A stretch of DNA of 64,000 bases. It comes from Heterostelium album PN500 (lineage: Eukaryota; Evosea; Eumycetozoa; Acytosteliales; Acytosteliaceae). Below the pieces are notes generated by a model that saw only the letters and a program-made list of their open reading frames with translations, was not told where the DNA came from and did no database searches. Shown here piece after piece: positions 47,173-59,571 of the stretch. The stretch spans positions 186,001 to 250,000 of the forward strand of contig NW_008805074.1 of NCBI RefSeq assembly GCF_000004825.1. Reading direction: 5' to 3'. The position numbers and the translations under genes were made by a program. Each line of letters starts with the position of its first letter. Position 1 is the first letter of the stretch.

Positions 47173-49850
47173 ATGCATGGAGAAACAACAACATCATCGT
47201 TGTCGTCGTCATCTTCAACATGTGGAGTTGTTGAAACCAATGAGCTAGATTCTGGATTGACGACACCAATTACATCACCTGCACTGACAATGGAGAGTGG
47301 ATCATTCTCTGACAGTGATATCCTCACCACAAGTAACACCAACAATACAACACCGATTCTCACTGGAAACAGTGTGAGTTGTTGCTCCAATGGCAAATGC
47401 ACAGGAGGAGGCACAAGTGTTGGCCAACAGGATGGTGCCGGTCAAGACACCAAGAGCACAATCACCATAAACGAAACTGGCAGTAATAACAGTATCGGTG
47501 ATTTACTATCGTCACTTGCAACACCACCACCAACAACAGTTATACCAACAACACCCGATCTATCCAGCGGCAATCCAATGACACTGGATGAGTTACTACA
47601 AGCCAATTGTCGTGAAATACACTCCTACCTCTATGTCGGTGATCTCAACGCAATCCTCACACTCACAAACCTTCAACTTAAAGATACTCAACAAATTCGT
47701 TGTATCGGATTTGATAGTTCAATTGAACCACAATCAAAAACACAAAGAGTATATATAAATATAAATATATTATTTTCTATTTCTAAAAAGTCATATACTA
47801 ATTATACATAACCATTTCAAAAGCATTTCCAATATCAAATTATAGAGTTTGAATCAGAAACAGATATTTTATCGATTACAAAACAATTTGATGACCTTTC
47901 TCAATTAATTCTCGGTAGAGGTAGAGATACACCGTGCCTAATTCATGAGTAATTATTACAACAACAACATTATTTTTTAATATCTAAATTACAACTTGTT
48001 AATAATATTCTTTTTAAAGATGTTGTTTTGGTTTAATATTAGCTTCAATCTATTTGATAAAGTATGAATTATTTTCATTACCACAGGCAAACGATTTGAT
48101 TGGATACAATGATATGTATGGAACTTCACAGAAACACTCTCACTATCAAAAAGTTGATTCCTGTACTTTGATTGGTGATATCACAAGTTACTACTATCGA
48201 AATATGACAAAGAGAAGAATCACTTCACAACAGAAAGAACAACAACCACAACAACCAACACCACCAGTAACCCCAACCAAAAAGAAAACATCACTACTCA
48301 AAAAGATATTTTCTAGTGGTGGCAGTGGTGGTAGTGGTAATACTGCTGGTAATGCCAAGACCAACACTGGTGGTTCAACTTCTAATACACCATCCAAATC
48401 AACCAAACCAAACGATAACAACGATAACGATAACAATCAACAACAACATTCACCAGAGGTATCAGAGGAGGCAGAGTTACCCAAGTTTGAACGTGACAAG
48501 AAGACGCAACCCGATATTGTAGCGGTAGACTATCTCAGTTTGCCAGACCAATATAAAGATATTATTAAGAAATGGAATGTTAAACACGAAGATATAGTAG
48601 CACACTGGGAGGTTACCTTGTCACTTCTCTACTTCCAGACTAAAGTTAAGTTCTTCCCGTCGGAGCATCAGCAGCGTGAGATTCTAACGAGAAAGAGCAC
48701 CAAAAAGTCATTGAAAACCGTCACCAAAAAAGATAGTGGTAGCAATATTCCTTCATCTTCGTCACCACCACTGATGTCGGCTGGTTCGCCACAACAACAG
48801 TCGGCACCACAGTTATCTTCACAACTTCAAACATCAACTACATCTACGAGCAGTGCAAGTTCATTGTCATCGTCGGACAAAGAACAAACTGCAAAAGAGA
48901 AGGAAAAGAAAGACAAGACCATTCCTCTCGATAAACGTATTGCATCGGTCACCTACACCGCCTACTCCAAGAAATCACATGACCAACTGGTGAAGCGATC
49001 CAGTTCCGACTTTAAGAAGAACTACAGTATCAAAGAGCGTGTTGGTAAAGGTGGTTTTGGTAGTGTTTACGCTGCTCGTAGCAATAGTGCCAAGGGCAAA
49101 GTTGCACTGAAAAAGCTGGATCATGCCACCTCCAAAGACAAGAAGTTCAATTTCAAGGAGATTCGTGTACTCGATTTCTGTAAACATCCAAACATTATAA
49201 CCTACCATGAGTCGTATGTACTCGGCGACAAAGCATATATATCGATGGAGTTTATGGAGGGAGGAACACTCTCAGAGGCATCCTATCAATATCCATTCCA
49301 AGAATCCAACATTGCCTACGTGGCACAAGAGATCCTCTTGGGAATCCACTATCTACATACCAACCAGTTTGTTCACCGTGATCTCAAGTCACAGAACATC
49401 ATGATGACAACCGGAGGTGATATTAAGATCATCGATTTCGGTTTATGTACACCGCTGATCAAACATTCTGAGCGCACAAGAATGTGTGGATCACCACTTT
49501 GGATGCCTCCAGAAATGATATTGCAACGTCCACACAGCTACACCGCTGACATATGGAGTCTTGCCGTTTGTCTTTTGGAGCTGGCCAATCGTAATCACAA
49601 GCTAAGAAAGGACCCAATAAAGACAATGTTTATGGTGGGAACAGAGGGTATCAAAGAGCCCTTCGAAGATCCAAACCGTTGGTCTGACAACTTCCAAGAT
49701 TTCATTTCAAAATGTCTGAGATTCACTCCATCCGAACGTCCAACAGCACTGGAACTGCTGAATCACCCTTTCATCCAACAAGCAGATACCAAGAAGAAGA
49801 TGGGTAAAATCTTATCATCTATTTTCTTAAAGAACATCGTTGGAATTTAA
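47173..49850 (+). CDS. MKC-type STE kinase with phosphatase-like N-terminus
   Basis: Three exons, 47173-47748, 47848-47948 and 48020-49850, all in phase, giving 835 aa. After a Ser/Thr-rich lead, residues about 145-250 look like a dual-specificity phosphatase fold: [39 protein letters not shown], then [24 protein letters not shown]. In the loop the Arg of CX5R is Leu, so it should be inactive. A low-complexity linker leads to the kinase domain (about 560-820): [48 protein letters not shown] and [13 protein letters not shown], all catalytic residues intact. The kinase resembles PAK/STE20-like enzymes and the dictyostelid MKC (MAP kinase cascade) set; no symbol is assigned. Tail to tail with the Myb-like gene. 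Confidence 0.82.
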
Positions 49851-49988
49851 TTAAAACAATAATGATTCATCATCTTATTCTTTTTTTTTATTTATTCTTT
49901 TATTTATTTCTTGATATTTTTATATATATTTATTCAAAATTATACAATTTATTACATAATTAAAAAAAAAAAAAAAACGAGTTAGAAT

Positions 49989-50663
49989 TTATTGAAAAGT
50001 AGTTAGATGTTCAAAAAAAGGTGATGATGATCTTGAAGATTGTGGATGTGGTAACTCTTGGTTATCAATGTCAGCTGTCAATTCATTGTAGAAATTGTCT
50101 TGGTATTGTTGATTCAAATGCTTCTGACTTTGAGAGATATAAATTGGTTGGGAAATTTGCTTCATTTGAGTAGCATTGGTAGTATTTGTACAATTGTTAA
50201 AGGTAGAGGCTTGATTTGAAAGTAACACTGATGGATATTCAGTGAATACTGAAGCTTGGTGCTTGTTTCCCAACTTTCTGTAGTTGTTTGACTTTATTTT
50301 CAATTTTCTGTTGAGATGTGTGAGACTCTCTCTGCTGCTCTTTGGAAGTAGGATTCCACTCTGTATGAGTTTGTAGTATTTCTTCTGGATGGCGATGACA
50401 GTACGATCTAGACGGTCTGCAACATTGTGCCATAGAGTTTCCTTCTCATTGGGAGCCAAAAATTCCAGGATGTCAGGAGTGATCTTATTCAGAAGGTACT
50501 CAATGTCTTTCTCAGACCATAATCTATTGGAGTCCTTTGACTTGGTAGATCTCTTTGGTGAAGCTGGCTTGTTTCTAGGGATAGCTTGATGTCTTTGTGT
50601 AGGAATAGGGTCTTCGTCATTAACTAAAAATCCGATAGAGTATCTTTTATCACAAATTGCCAT
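49989..50663 (-). CDS. Myb/SANT-like DNA-binding protein
   Basis: Single exon, 224 aa from the Met at 50663; an in-frame Met at 50711 would add 16 residues (a Lys/Pro-rich lead), but the later start has a better A-rich context. Residues about 45-105 form one Myb/SANT-like helix-turn-helix: RLWSEKDIEYLLNKI, then LWHNVADRLDRTVIAIQKKYY, with the spaced aromatic residues of that fold. A basic segment follows (KLKIKSNNYRKLGNKH). The C-terminal half is rich in Asn, Gln and Ser. Probably a nuclear DNA-binding factor with unknown targets. A single repeat is atypical for classical Myb factors and nearer to SANT/trihelix or Myb-like proteins. Confidence 0.7.
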   Translation of the reverse strand: MAICDKRYSIGFLVNDEDPIPTQRHQAIPRNKPASPKRSTKSKDSNRLWSEKDIEYLLNKITPDILEFLAPNEKETLWHNVADRLDRTVIAIQKKYYKLIQSGILLPKSSRESLTHLNRKLKIKSNNYRKLGNKHQASVFTEYPSVLLSNQASTFNNCTNTTNATQMKQISQPIYISQSQKHLNQQYQDNFYNELTADIDNQELPHPQSSRSSSPFFEHLTTFQ

Positions 50664-50711
50664 TTTTATTAAATTTGATGTTGGTTTGGAAGGTTTGAAA
50701 AAAAAAATCAA

Positions 50712-52852
50712 AAAAAGGTTTGGAAATTTGATGTTGTTTGGGGTGTTTTTACAATAATGGTGTGGTTTACTTTAAGTATTGTTATAAAAATGTAATAGTA
50801 TACTATATTGATGGTGTTTGTTGATAAATAAATAAAATTTTATATAGAAGCGTTAAATTAGAAAAAAAAATAATTATAAATTATTTACAAAAGTATATAG
50901 AGATATATGAATAGAAACCAAAGACTCGAGCAATGAGATATATAGATAAAGATATTTTTAATGAGTTTTTGGATATTAAATAGATGATCAACTACTATAT
51001 AAATGTTGAACAATTTTTAAATAGAGATATACAAGAATAATAAAAATAGTATAAATAAATATTATTATATAAATATATATATTTTATTGGATAGTTTGAT
51101 AAATAAGAGTGACCAAAAGCATTTATATTTATAATGAAACAAGCTTGAAAAGGAAAATACTAAATAATTAAAAGTGTGGTTGATCTTAAAACATCCCTAT
51201 TTCTATATAAAACTATTCATGTTCATAAGCTCAATACCCACCCACCACACCGACTTCAATATACAAATATTGTCATATTGGACTTTTTCAACACGATGGT
51301 GGTGGTTCAAAAATAAAATAAACATACATCTCCTTGGGTGCTCAATTTTTAAATCCAAGAATGGAGCAACCACAAATCACTAAAACAACAAGAAGAGGGG
51401 GGGGTGACTCTTTGACTCTAAAAGATCAATGATTTATTTTATTGATAAAAGAAACACCCTCAAAATCGTCATCAACCCAAAGTGAAAAAAAAAACACCAA
51501 AATAACACAAATGACCGAGGTATTTGGTTTAGTTTTTGATTGAATTGAATTTTTAGTGTGTTGTAGATAAACAAAGACTGTGGTGTTTTACAACTTGTGG
51601 GTCCCTGATTGTATGAGTGATGAAACTAGTGGTAAATCAGGTTTTTTTAGATTTGTCACTCAATTTTTTCCAAATGTTTTTTTTAACTTCACCCAATGAT
51701 TAGCGGGGTTTTTTAGAATTTATTGAAAAAAATGGTGGGTAACTGAGCACTTCATTGTTAAAAATTACCATTTGCAGTAAAATTTATTGTTCCTTCGGGT
51801 GTGTCTTATTGAAAAGACAAAAAAAAATACTCTAATTTTACACTCCACTTTGTCCTCAAGTAAAATTGTGGTGTTTATAATTAGCATATTAGTTTAATAT
51901 ATAATCGAAGTTACTATTATTAGAGTGACTCTAATAATAATAGCAATACGGTCCACCATGTCTTTTTTTGTTTATTCTCGACCACATACAATTAAATCGA
52001 CCAATAATAATTTAATTCCAATGTCCATACATTTTGTTCATTCCTACATCATCATCAATCAACACACTCCACTCACTACTACTAATAGTTATCTCATTAA
52101 ACCCTTTTTCTTTTAATATTTACTTTTAATATTTTTTATTCAATATTAAAAGAACGGTAACTATGTGAATATAATACTATTAATTATAATTAATTAATAA
52201 TAATAAATCAAGAGGTTTTTTTTTTTGTTTGTGGTCAAAACAACCTGACTTTTTATCTCAAAATTTCTTCAATTTTGCAAATTTAACTAATACCTAGATA
52301 ATAGACGTCAATGTTCTTTGTATATATATATGTATGTCACTAGAACAAACAACTCACTTTTTGGGTTTGATTAACCACCTTATCACAATCACCACTCGGT
52401 TTAATTCTATCATGCGTTGTAAAAATGTCATCAAAAATTGAACACCTGTTAGGACCACTTTTATTTTACGATGTACATATTCACACAATATAATAAACAA
52501 CAAAACACCACAGTCTCATGCAAGTGTCTGTTTAGATTGCCAAACATATAATAACCATAAAAGGTTAGGTATATTCTCGATCTTTTCATCTGTAACTATT
52601 CCTTAAAAACAACAAACATAAATTATTATTTGAATTATCAATTGTTAGTAAAGCTAATTAACATATTAAAGAGTTTGGAAAGTTTGTTATATTTTAAATA
52701 TTTTATAAATATATATTTGCTTTTTAAATGATAATAAATGTTGCAACATTTGGTAATTAATCGAATTGTTATTGTTGTTGTTGTTGTTGTTGTTATTAGT
52801 AAGTGATTTATTATCAAACATTTTTGAACTTTTATTTTTGAGGTAGCAATTC
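50712..52852. other. 2.1-kb gene-free region
   Basis: AT-rich with no convincing exon on either strand. Notable bits are a run of eight G at 51397-51404 and several short inverted AT stretches. It holds the promoter of the Myb-like gene and the 3' flank of the LPA1-like gene. Confidence 0.5.
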
Positions 52853-54662
52853 TTAAGATTCATATTCAAAACCTTTGACATGTCCAGAGTATGCATCATT
52901 GATTCTCTTTAGTACGGCAGTGTGTAGGACGTCGAGTGTCTCTAGAAGATTGTGAGCGTTGACCTCTACCAGTTGGAATGGTGGCACACCTTGACAGAGA
53001 TACGACTGAATGGTCTGGAGATTCTCTACGATTTTAATACTCTGTGTTCTAGGATCATTACCGAATGCCTTTCGTGCATAGTCGGCATCGACAGGGCTAC
53101 ACGATAACCAGTTCTCAACAAGTAGACTATGATCACTCTCCTTCAATGACAACACAAAAGGTATAATAATACCCTTGGTTTTTGGTTTCAGCTTTGCTGC
53201 CAAACTTGTAGTTGTTGGTGATGATGTTGTATTATTACTATTATTACTATTATTCTGTACAGTTGTTGATGCTTCATTATTACTATTATTATTACTATTA
53301 TCTACAGTTATATGACTATTGTTGTTGTTATTATTATTATTATTATTTTGTATATTATTTTGTGTATTATTATTATCTTCTATATTATTACTACTACTAT
53401 TACTATTATTATCACTACTATTATTATTATTATTAATATTATTTAAATTTGGAACAGACATTGTTCTTTCCGCTATTAACTCTTTGAATAGAGATGGATC
53501 GATGTGTGGACCTTCGATGATGATTGCTTTACCTTCGTCAAAGCACTTTTCAATGTCAGTGTCGACACCATGTCTTATCATTGCACACTCTTTCTTAAAG
53601 TCTGCCACTAGCTCCTCTTTGGAGTTGTAGTTCTTAAAGATGATGGGTGGATCCGATGGCATACCAAACATCGATCCTTTACCACTGGGATTAGGGAACT
53701 CCTTGATGATGGCATCCATCAAATCCTGAACGAGCGTAGTCTGTAGCACCGTCGAAAGATTGAGTCTCTCTGCCAGCTGTGTAGCCAACCACGACTTTCC
53801 AATGCATTTCGGTCCGGATATCAAGATAATCAATGGTACTCTTTGATGATGAAATCTTTATATTAACAATAATAATAATATTATTAATCACAACGGTTAG
53901 TAACTAAGAAAAGGTAGGTTTGTTTTTGTTTTTTTTGTTTATGTTTTTACTTACTGAGTTGTTCATTCTATATCTTTCAATATATTCAGCACCATATCCA
54001 TAGGATTGTAGTAGTGTGAATAGTTCGTTTTCCAGTTCGGATTGGGTGAGTGTCAGTCTGCCTTGGTCGACTAGACGCTTCTTAAGTTCCAGTGATATCT
54101 TTACAGAGTCGGCTGCATCTACTTGGGTTACGTTGAGTACACGCGATATCAAAAAACGAGACAGCACATAGTAGTGATCTTCGAGACGAACTTTAACCTT
54201 GACGAAATCGTACTTTGAACTTGGACCGGGATGCACCGAAGAGTCTTGTGGATCATACTTTATCAGATCCATCTTGTCTTTGGTGGTGGTCGCTTGATTC
54301 TTTATGGTGATAACCGAGGGTAGTTCCTCTTTCACCGAGTTACTGCCATGAGATGGTAGATTCTGTAGAGACGATGCACGAATCAATGTTCTTAATGGCG
54401 ATCCAAAGTGTGTTTTCATTCCAGCGATCAAGTTGTTGTTATTGTTGTTAGTAGTATTATTAGCCATTCCATTGGTATTTAAATGTAAATTCTGGTTGAT
54501 ACCATTGTTTAGCTCATCAACAGATTGAATATTACTACCACCACTACCAATATTAGTAGTACTATTATTATTATTTCTTTGTATATTCATAGATGCACTG
54601 TTGTTATTGCTATTGCTATTGTTGTTGGTATTGTTATTAGTTGTTCGATTTAAATCGCTCAT
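52853..54662 (-). CDS. LPA1 / 2-phosphoglycerate-kinase-like P-loop protein
   Basis: Two exons: 54662-53955 and about 53854-52853, giving about 570 aa. The N-terminus is Asn-rich. A conserved domain (DFVKVKVRLEDHYYVLSRFL, SELENELFTLL, YGYGAEYIERYRM) then leads through FHHQRVPLIILISG to a P-loop (GPKCIGKSWLATQLAERLNL) with a GKAIIIEGPHIDPSLF motif. This order matches plant LOW PHYTIC ACID 1 and archaeal 2-phosphoglycerate kinase-like proteins, linked to phytate or glycerate metabolism; activity here is inferred. A 65-residue Asn/Ser insert sits inside the kinase domain. The splice junction does not work with GT-AG in frame: exon 1 ends in phase 0 at TCA|GTAAGT, but the only acceptor (AAAG) leaves one extra A before TTT CAT CAT (see findings). 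Confidence 0.78.
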
Positions 54663-54938
54663 TTTGGCATCACTATCTAATCTCGTGGGTGTGTATGGAA
54701 GTAAAATAATGAATGGTAATACAAAATAAAAATATTTAGAAAAAGATTAATTTTTTTTGCCTTTATTAATATTGCAAAAAAAAAATTATTTATTTTGTAA
54801 TAATTATTATTGAAATGATGAACCAAAAAAAAAACCAAATTTTTATTCGTTGAACTTGTTATCATTCCACAAGGATATTTTTTGTTTTATAATTGTTGTG
54901 AATAAAAAATTAAATTAAATTAAAAAAATTACAAAAAA
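54663..54938. promoter_or_regulatory. bidirectional intergenic region, LPA1-like / GYF-like
   Basis: 276 bp between two divergent start codons; AT-rich, nothing else recognised. Confidence 0.35.
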
Positions 54939-55899
54939 ATGGTGGACACTAATAAAGATGTATGCAATTCTATTTTTATCATTAATTATTATTATTTTTC
55001 GTCAATATTTATTAACAAATCTTAATTTGTGATCATTTTAAAAAAAAAAATATAAAAAAAAAAAAAAAAAAAAGGTTATAGATGAAACTAAAAATGATTA
55101 TGTCAAAGATAATGATGATAAAAAGATAAAAGAAAATGATGTTGTTGTCTCTAAAGAAGAAGAAGATGATGATGATGATAATCCAAATGATAAAAAGGAA
55201 AACAATGAAAATGTAGAAATAGAGTCGTTTGAATATCTTCTGGAGAACGATGACCAAAATGAAACAGTTTGGTATTATTTAGATGAAGAAGATACTGAAG
55301 AAGGACCATACACAGACAATAAGATCCTCTATTGGTTGAAAACCAAAAAGTTTAATAATAATCTACAGTTGCGACATAAATCACAGTTTAAATATCATCC
55401 AATAGTCTCACATCCCTTGTTTATTTATGTTATACAACAACATTCTGAAAAAGATAAGAAAAACACTGAAGAAAATGCCAATGACAATAACCAACAACAA
55501 TCAGAGACAACAACTACACAGCAACAAACATTTAGTTACGAGAGTCCTTATAGTGCATCTACTAGATATCATCCTTATACAAAACAACAAACAACAACAA
55601 CAAATTCGACTTCAACAATAACAAATTTTACAACTACTACTATAGATCCAACTTCAAATAGTTATCAAAACTATGAAATTAGTGGTGTTTTCAATAGAAA
55701 AACAGGTAGATTCGACACAACTGGAAAGGGTGCTTGGACATCCAGTGAAGAGCGACAGATGGCACACTATTTCGATCTTGATCATTATCAAGAATCAATG
55801 AATCAGATGCGAAGAGTACAAGATCAGCTACCAAAACAACAACAGCAACTACTACAAAAACAACAAAACAAAAAAAATCAAGAAAAAAGGAAAAAATAA
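54939..55899 (+). CDS. GYF-like domain protein of unknown function
   Basis: Predicted two exons, 54939-54959 (MVDTNKD) and 55075-55899, with a 115-nt intron whose acceptor follows a poly(A) run; 281 aa. The first exon is a weak call. An acidic N-terminus precedes a GYF-like domain: VWYYLDEEDTEEGPYTDNKI, YWLKTKKFNNNLQLRHKSQ, with the W-Y-Y and G-P-Y core that in GYF domains binds proline-rich ligands. A Gln/Thr-rich linker is followed by a second conserved-looking stretch, ISGVFNRKTGRFDTTGKGAW, then RQMAHYFDLDHY, and a Gln/Lys-rich C-terminal helix. I do not recognise the second part. It may belong to RNA-processing adaptors, but this is a guess. Confidence 0.6.
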
Positions 55900-57038
55900 A
55901 TAAATAAATATAAATTTTGTGATATTTCTATGTTTAGATCTAAATTTGACAGTGAAGTGAACTTGCAGTTCTACCAGTTTTGAAAGAATCATTCATTGCT
56001 GTTGCTTATTTTCGCCAGAAATAACAATGTTTGCAACAAAAAAATTCTCAATGTTGATTTTGATTTTTATTTTCAAAAAAAAAAAAAAGATTTTTAACTT
56101 TTTGTGGATTAAAAAAAATGTCTGTGCCCCCCTCCCTGCATAATTGAGAAAAAGAAAGTCGTATCGTATCCCTGATAAACTTATTATTATTTATTTTAGT
56201 TAGTCAACAATTAATTAAATCTTGATAGATGTATTATTATTATTATTATAGTTATCATTAATAAAAATAATAGTATTAGTAGTATTAGATTAGTTGATCA
56301 AATAGAGTACTCAAACAGTTTGTTACTAAATTAGAAAGGTAGGCACTTCATTTTAATGAACAATCATTTTCACTCTCTCTCAAGTAGTCAAAGTGAAAAA
56401 GACAGTTTTAATATTATTGTTTGACATTCATTCATAATAATCATTTATTTTCAACAGGCACAATTGTGTGTGTGTTGTGTCAATTATACAAACTCTACCA
56501 AATAAAAGTTGAATGAAATATTATTTGAGTTTACTGTGTGTGTATGCAAAAGTCAATTGAAAATTCACTTTTTGTAGTATAATAATGTTATTATTTTACT
56601 ATTGTTGTGTTGTGTTAATGTCATTATTAATAATAACCCGAGCATCACCTGCAAACTTTTGAAAATAAGTTTAAATGTTTGTTTTTGTTTTTTTTTTTGT
56701 TAATTAATTACTGCAAAACAAAAGAGCAAACATATTTCTTTAGATACATTTTCACTTTCCATTTATATATAGTTTAGATACATCAACATTTTCACTTTTA
56801 CACTAATATTCATTTTTATAAAGATGATAAATAGTAGTAGTAATTAATTATTAAATAAATTTACTAATAAATTGTTGTTTATGATTTTTATATAAAATAT
56901 AGTTTACCTAGATATATATTTATTTATTAAAAATCATCATTAATAATAATAATAATAATAATAATCATTATTTAGATAGATACTAAAAAAACTCAACATA
57001 AATTTATATATATAATAATATTTAGATATTTTTTATAG
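55900..57038. other. intergenic, no gene seen
   Basis: 1.1 kb of AT-rich DNA containing TAA/TTA triplet runs (near 56945-56965) and TG-rich bits. No gene recognised. Confidence 0.5.
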
Positions 57039-57314
57039 ATGATGAAAACAAAATCATCTTGGCAAAATAATAATTTTATAGCTTGTAGAAAGAGTAGTGG
57101 ACTTCTCTTGTTTATTGCTGTTGTTTTGTTTCTTCTGACAGTTGGTGATGGTACTAGTTCATTTGTAAATGCAGAGAAGATCCGAATTATAGAGGACAGA
57201 GATGGACATCATCTGTCTACACCTGCAATCATAAAGGATGCCAATTATTACGAACAATTCATGGCTGACGATTCAACGGCGACTTCTACAAACAACCCTG
57301 CAACAAGCAGTGGT

Positions 57315-57346
<32 letters not shown>

Positions 57347-58565
57347 CAGTGGAACAGGTGGTGGTTCATCATCAGCTCCCAGCAGCAGTAGTAGTAGTAG
57401 CAGTAGTGGAACAGGAGAAACAGATGGTGCTACAACCACTAAAAACATAACAACAACAGCAACAACTGGTGGTGTAACAACAGATGACCCTACAACAACA
57501 AAAAATAGCACAACCACTACTGCAACAACCGATAATTCTACCACTGGAACCGGTGTATCTAGCAGTACCACTGGTGGTGGATCTACCTCGGATGACTCTA
57601 CAACATCAACAGCAACCACTGAGACAACAACAGGAACAGGTACTGCAGATACTACAGGAACAGCAGACTCTACCTCTACCGCATCAACCACTGGATCAGG
57701 AACATCAACAACTGGTACAACAACAGGTACAACTACTGGACCAACACCACCTCCAACCAGAACACCTACACCAACACCCAATCCACCTTGCCAAGCTTGT
57801 CTAGAAGGAACCTACTACAATAACAATACAATCGATTCAAATTGTACATTGTGTGACGATGGATACTGTAGCAATGCTGCTTGGTGTGTTCAATGTGCAG
57901 CGGGAACCTATAACAACGAAGAGGGTGCTGCCAACTGTATGGCTTGTCCACCGGGTAAGATCTCTGCACTCGAAGGACAAACCAGCTGTAATCCATGCGA
58001 ACCCGGTATGACAAGCAATGCTGACAACACAATTTGTATAAGTTGTCCAGCCGGTACATCATCGCAAAGCGGTGAGATTTGCCAAGATTGTCCAGCAGGT
58101 CAGTACAGTGGCAAAGGAGCATCGCTTTGTACTCAATGTCAAGAGGGTACCTACAACAGTGTGCCAGGTTCCGCTGCATGCTCTGATTGTGGCGTTGGTT
58201 ATTACAACCCATTGATCGGTCAGAAATCAAGAAACAACTGTGTGGTTTGTCCCGCCGGTAAATACTGTCCCAGTCAAGCCACTCAACTCCCTCTGGATTG
58301 TCCTGACGGACACTATTGTCCATCGGGTAGCTCCAGCCCATCTCAGTGTGGAACATTGTTCCAGGCAGGTCCAATGTCATCGCGTTGCTCACCAAACAAG
58401 TGGCTCTATATCATTGTCATCGGTGTAGTACTTGTGTTATTGATCGTATCATTCTCGATCTGGCGTGTCAAGCAAAGTCAGAAACAAAAACAATTACAAC
58501 TCACCAAAGAAGTAGAGAGATTAATTCCCAAACCAATGGATGGACCAGAATATGGTGGTTTCTAA
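57039..58565 (+). CDS. Cys-rich single-pass membrane protein with GCC2/GCC3-type repeats
   Basis: Single exon, 508 aa; two adjacent start Mets at 57039 and 57042. A signal/anchor helix (LLLFIAVVLFLLTVG, about residues 22-37) is followed by a Ser/Gly/Thr-rich stalk of about 170 residues that is probably O-glycosylated. The next 200 residues hold about eight Cys-pair modules of the GCC2/GCC3 (ephrin-receptor-like) type: CPAGTYNN, CPPGKISALEGQTSC, CPAGQYSGKGASLC, CQEGTYNSVPGSAAC, CPDGHYCPSGSSSPSQC. A membrane helix (WLYIIVIGVVLVLLIVSFSIW) and a short basic tail with KEVERLIPKP come last. Likely a cell-surface adhesion or receptor-like protein. Similar multi-Cys surface proteins are common in dictyostelids; the ligand is unknown. 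Confidence 0.88.
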
Positions 58566-59141
58566 AATAATAACAAGATAATAATAATAAGATAAAAATA
58601 ATAATAATAATAATAATAATATTTAAAAAGATTATGATCCCTAATAGGATCATCAACTCCAAACTCCCTTCCCGTTAATCAATAGCTTTATCAACAAACA
58701 TACAAACTATAATCAAACAATGCAAATAATCATTCACCTTTTTTTGTTGTAAAATAACCAATGCATTCAAATCAAATACTAAACATGAAAAAAAAACATT
58801 ATAACTATCAACTATTATAATAGTTAATTTAATAAAATACGATCTAGAGAAATATGAGATTGGTCAACTTTTAGTATTGTTGATTCATCTTATATATTTA
58901 TATTCTCGATTCTATAATAACAAATTAAATTACTGTACATTTATATAAATGTTTTTCTATTGATTAATTGATTGAATTCAAATAAATTGATAAGTTATAT
59001 TCTTTGCGATTAATGTGTTTTTGATATTTTTAAAAAATTTTACAAAAGTTTAATTGATTGTTTATATATATTGATTGTTGTTGTGTATATATTTGTCGAT
59101 CGTGCATCTATTTGTTTTCCTCTTTGTTTTATATAGTAATT
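58566..59141. other. intergenic, convergent 3' flanks
   Basis: AT-rich spacer between two convergent genes, with an ATA triplet run at 58595-58622. Nothing else seen. Confidence 0.5.
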
Positions 59142-59342
59142 CTATGCAAATGAAACTTTCTTGATTCCTTCTAAAGCAACTGATTGCGTCAGTGGTATAT
59201 TTAAATAGGTGAATACTATCTTTCTAACATATTTGTGCCATATTATCGATGTGAATGCCAAACCAACACCATAAGCTATACCTTGAATGAATCCCTCTGT
59301 AAAGTTTGTTTTGTACTTTTTGAAAAACTTTTCGAAATCCAT
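59142..59342 (-). CDS. 66-aa predicted membrane protein, unknown
   Basis: Short single exon with an A-rich start context and TAG stop. The sequence has a charged N-terminus (MDFEKFFKKYKTNF) and a Gly-spaced hydrophobic segment (FIQGIAYGVGLAFTSIIWHK), then a second weaker apolar part. The Gly-x3/x5 spacing hints at helix packing, as in small mitochondrial or ER membrane proteins. I do not recognise a family. It lies in the same orientation as the UBR ligase, 229 bp beyond the ligase's stop. Confidence 0.5.
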   Translation of the reverse strand: MDFEKFFKKYKTNFTEGFIQGIAYGVGLAFTSIIWHKYVRKIVFTYLNIPLTQSVALEGIKKVSFA

Positions 59343-59571
59343 TTCTATCTGATGTGATTTTGTTGTGAATTTATTATTCTTTTATGAATCCACACAAATA
59401 GATAGATAGATATAATATAAATAATTGATCAGAAGATGACTAAATCAATTTTCAAAAAAAAAAATTAATCTAACTTTTTTTTTTTTTTAAATTTTTTATG
59501 CAAAACCAAAAACTATTAATAAAATGTAATAATTACATCAACCAAACGAATCGAATAATATCTCTTTTATT

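Noticed and set aside
51925-52116. 63-codon frame in the 50.7-52.8 kb gap
   Set aside because: No domain, AT-driven composition, no splice partners found.
55033-55257. Minus-strand hydrophobic 74-codon frame
   Set aside because: Overlaps the acidic coding exon of the GYF-like gene on the other strand and is its shadow.
57248-57781. Antisense Val/Leu-rich frame
   Set aside because: Shadow of the Ser/Thr repeat stalk of the Cys-rich membrane protein.
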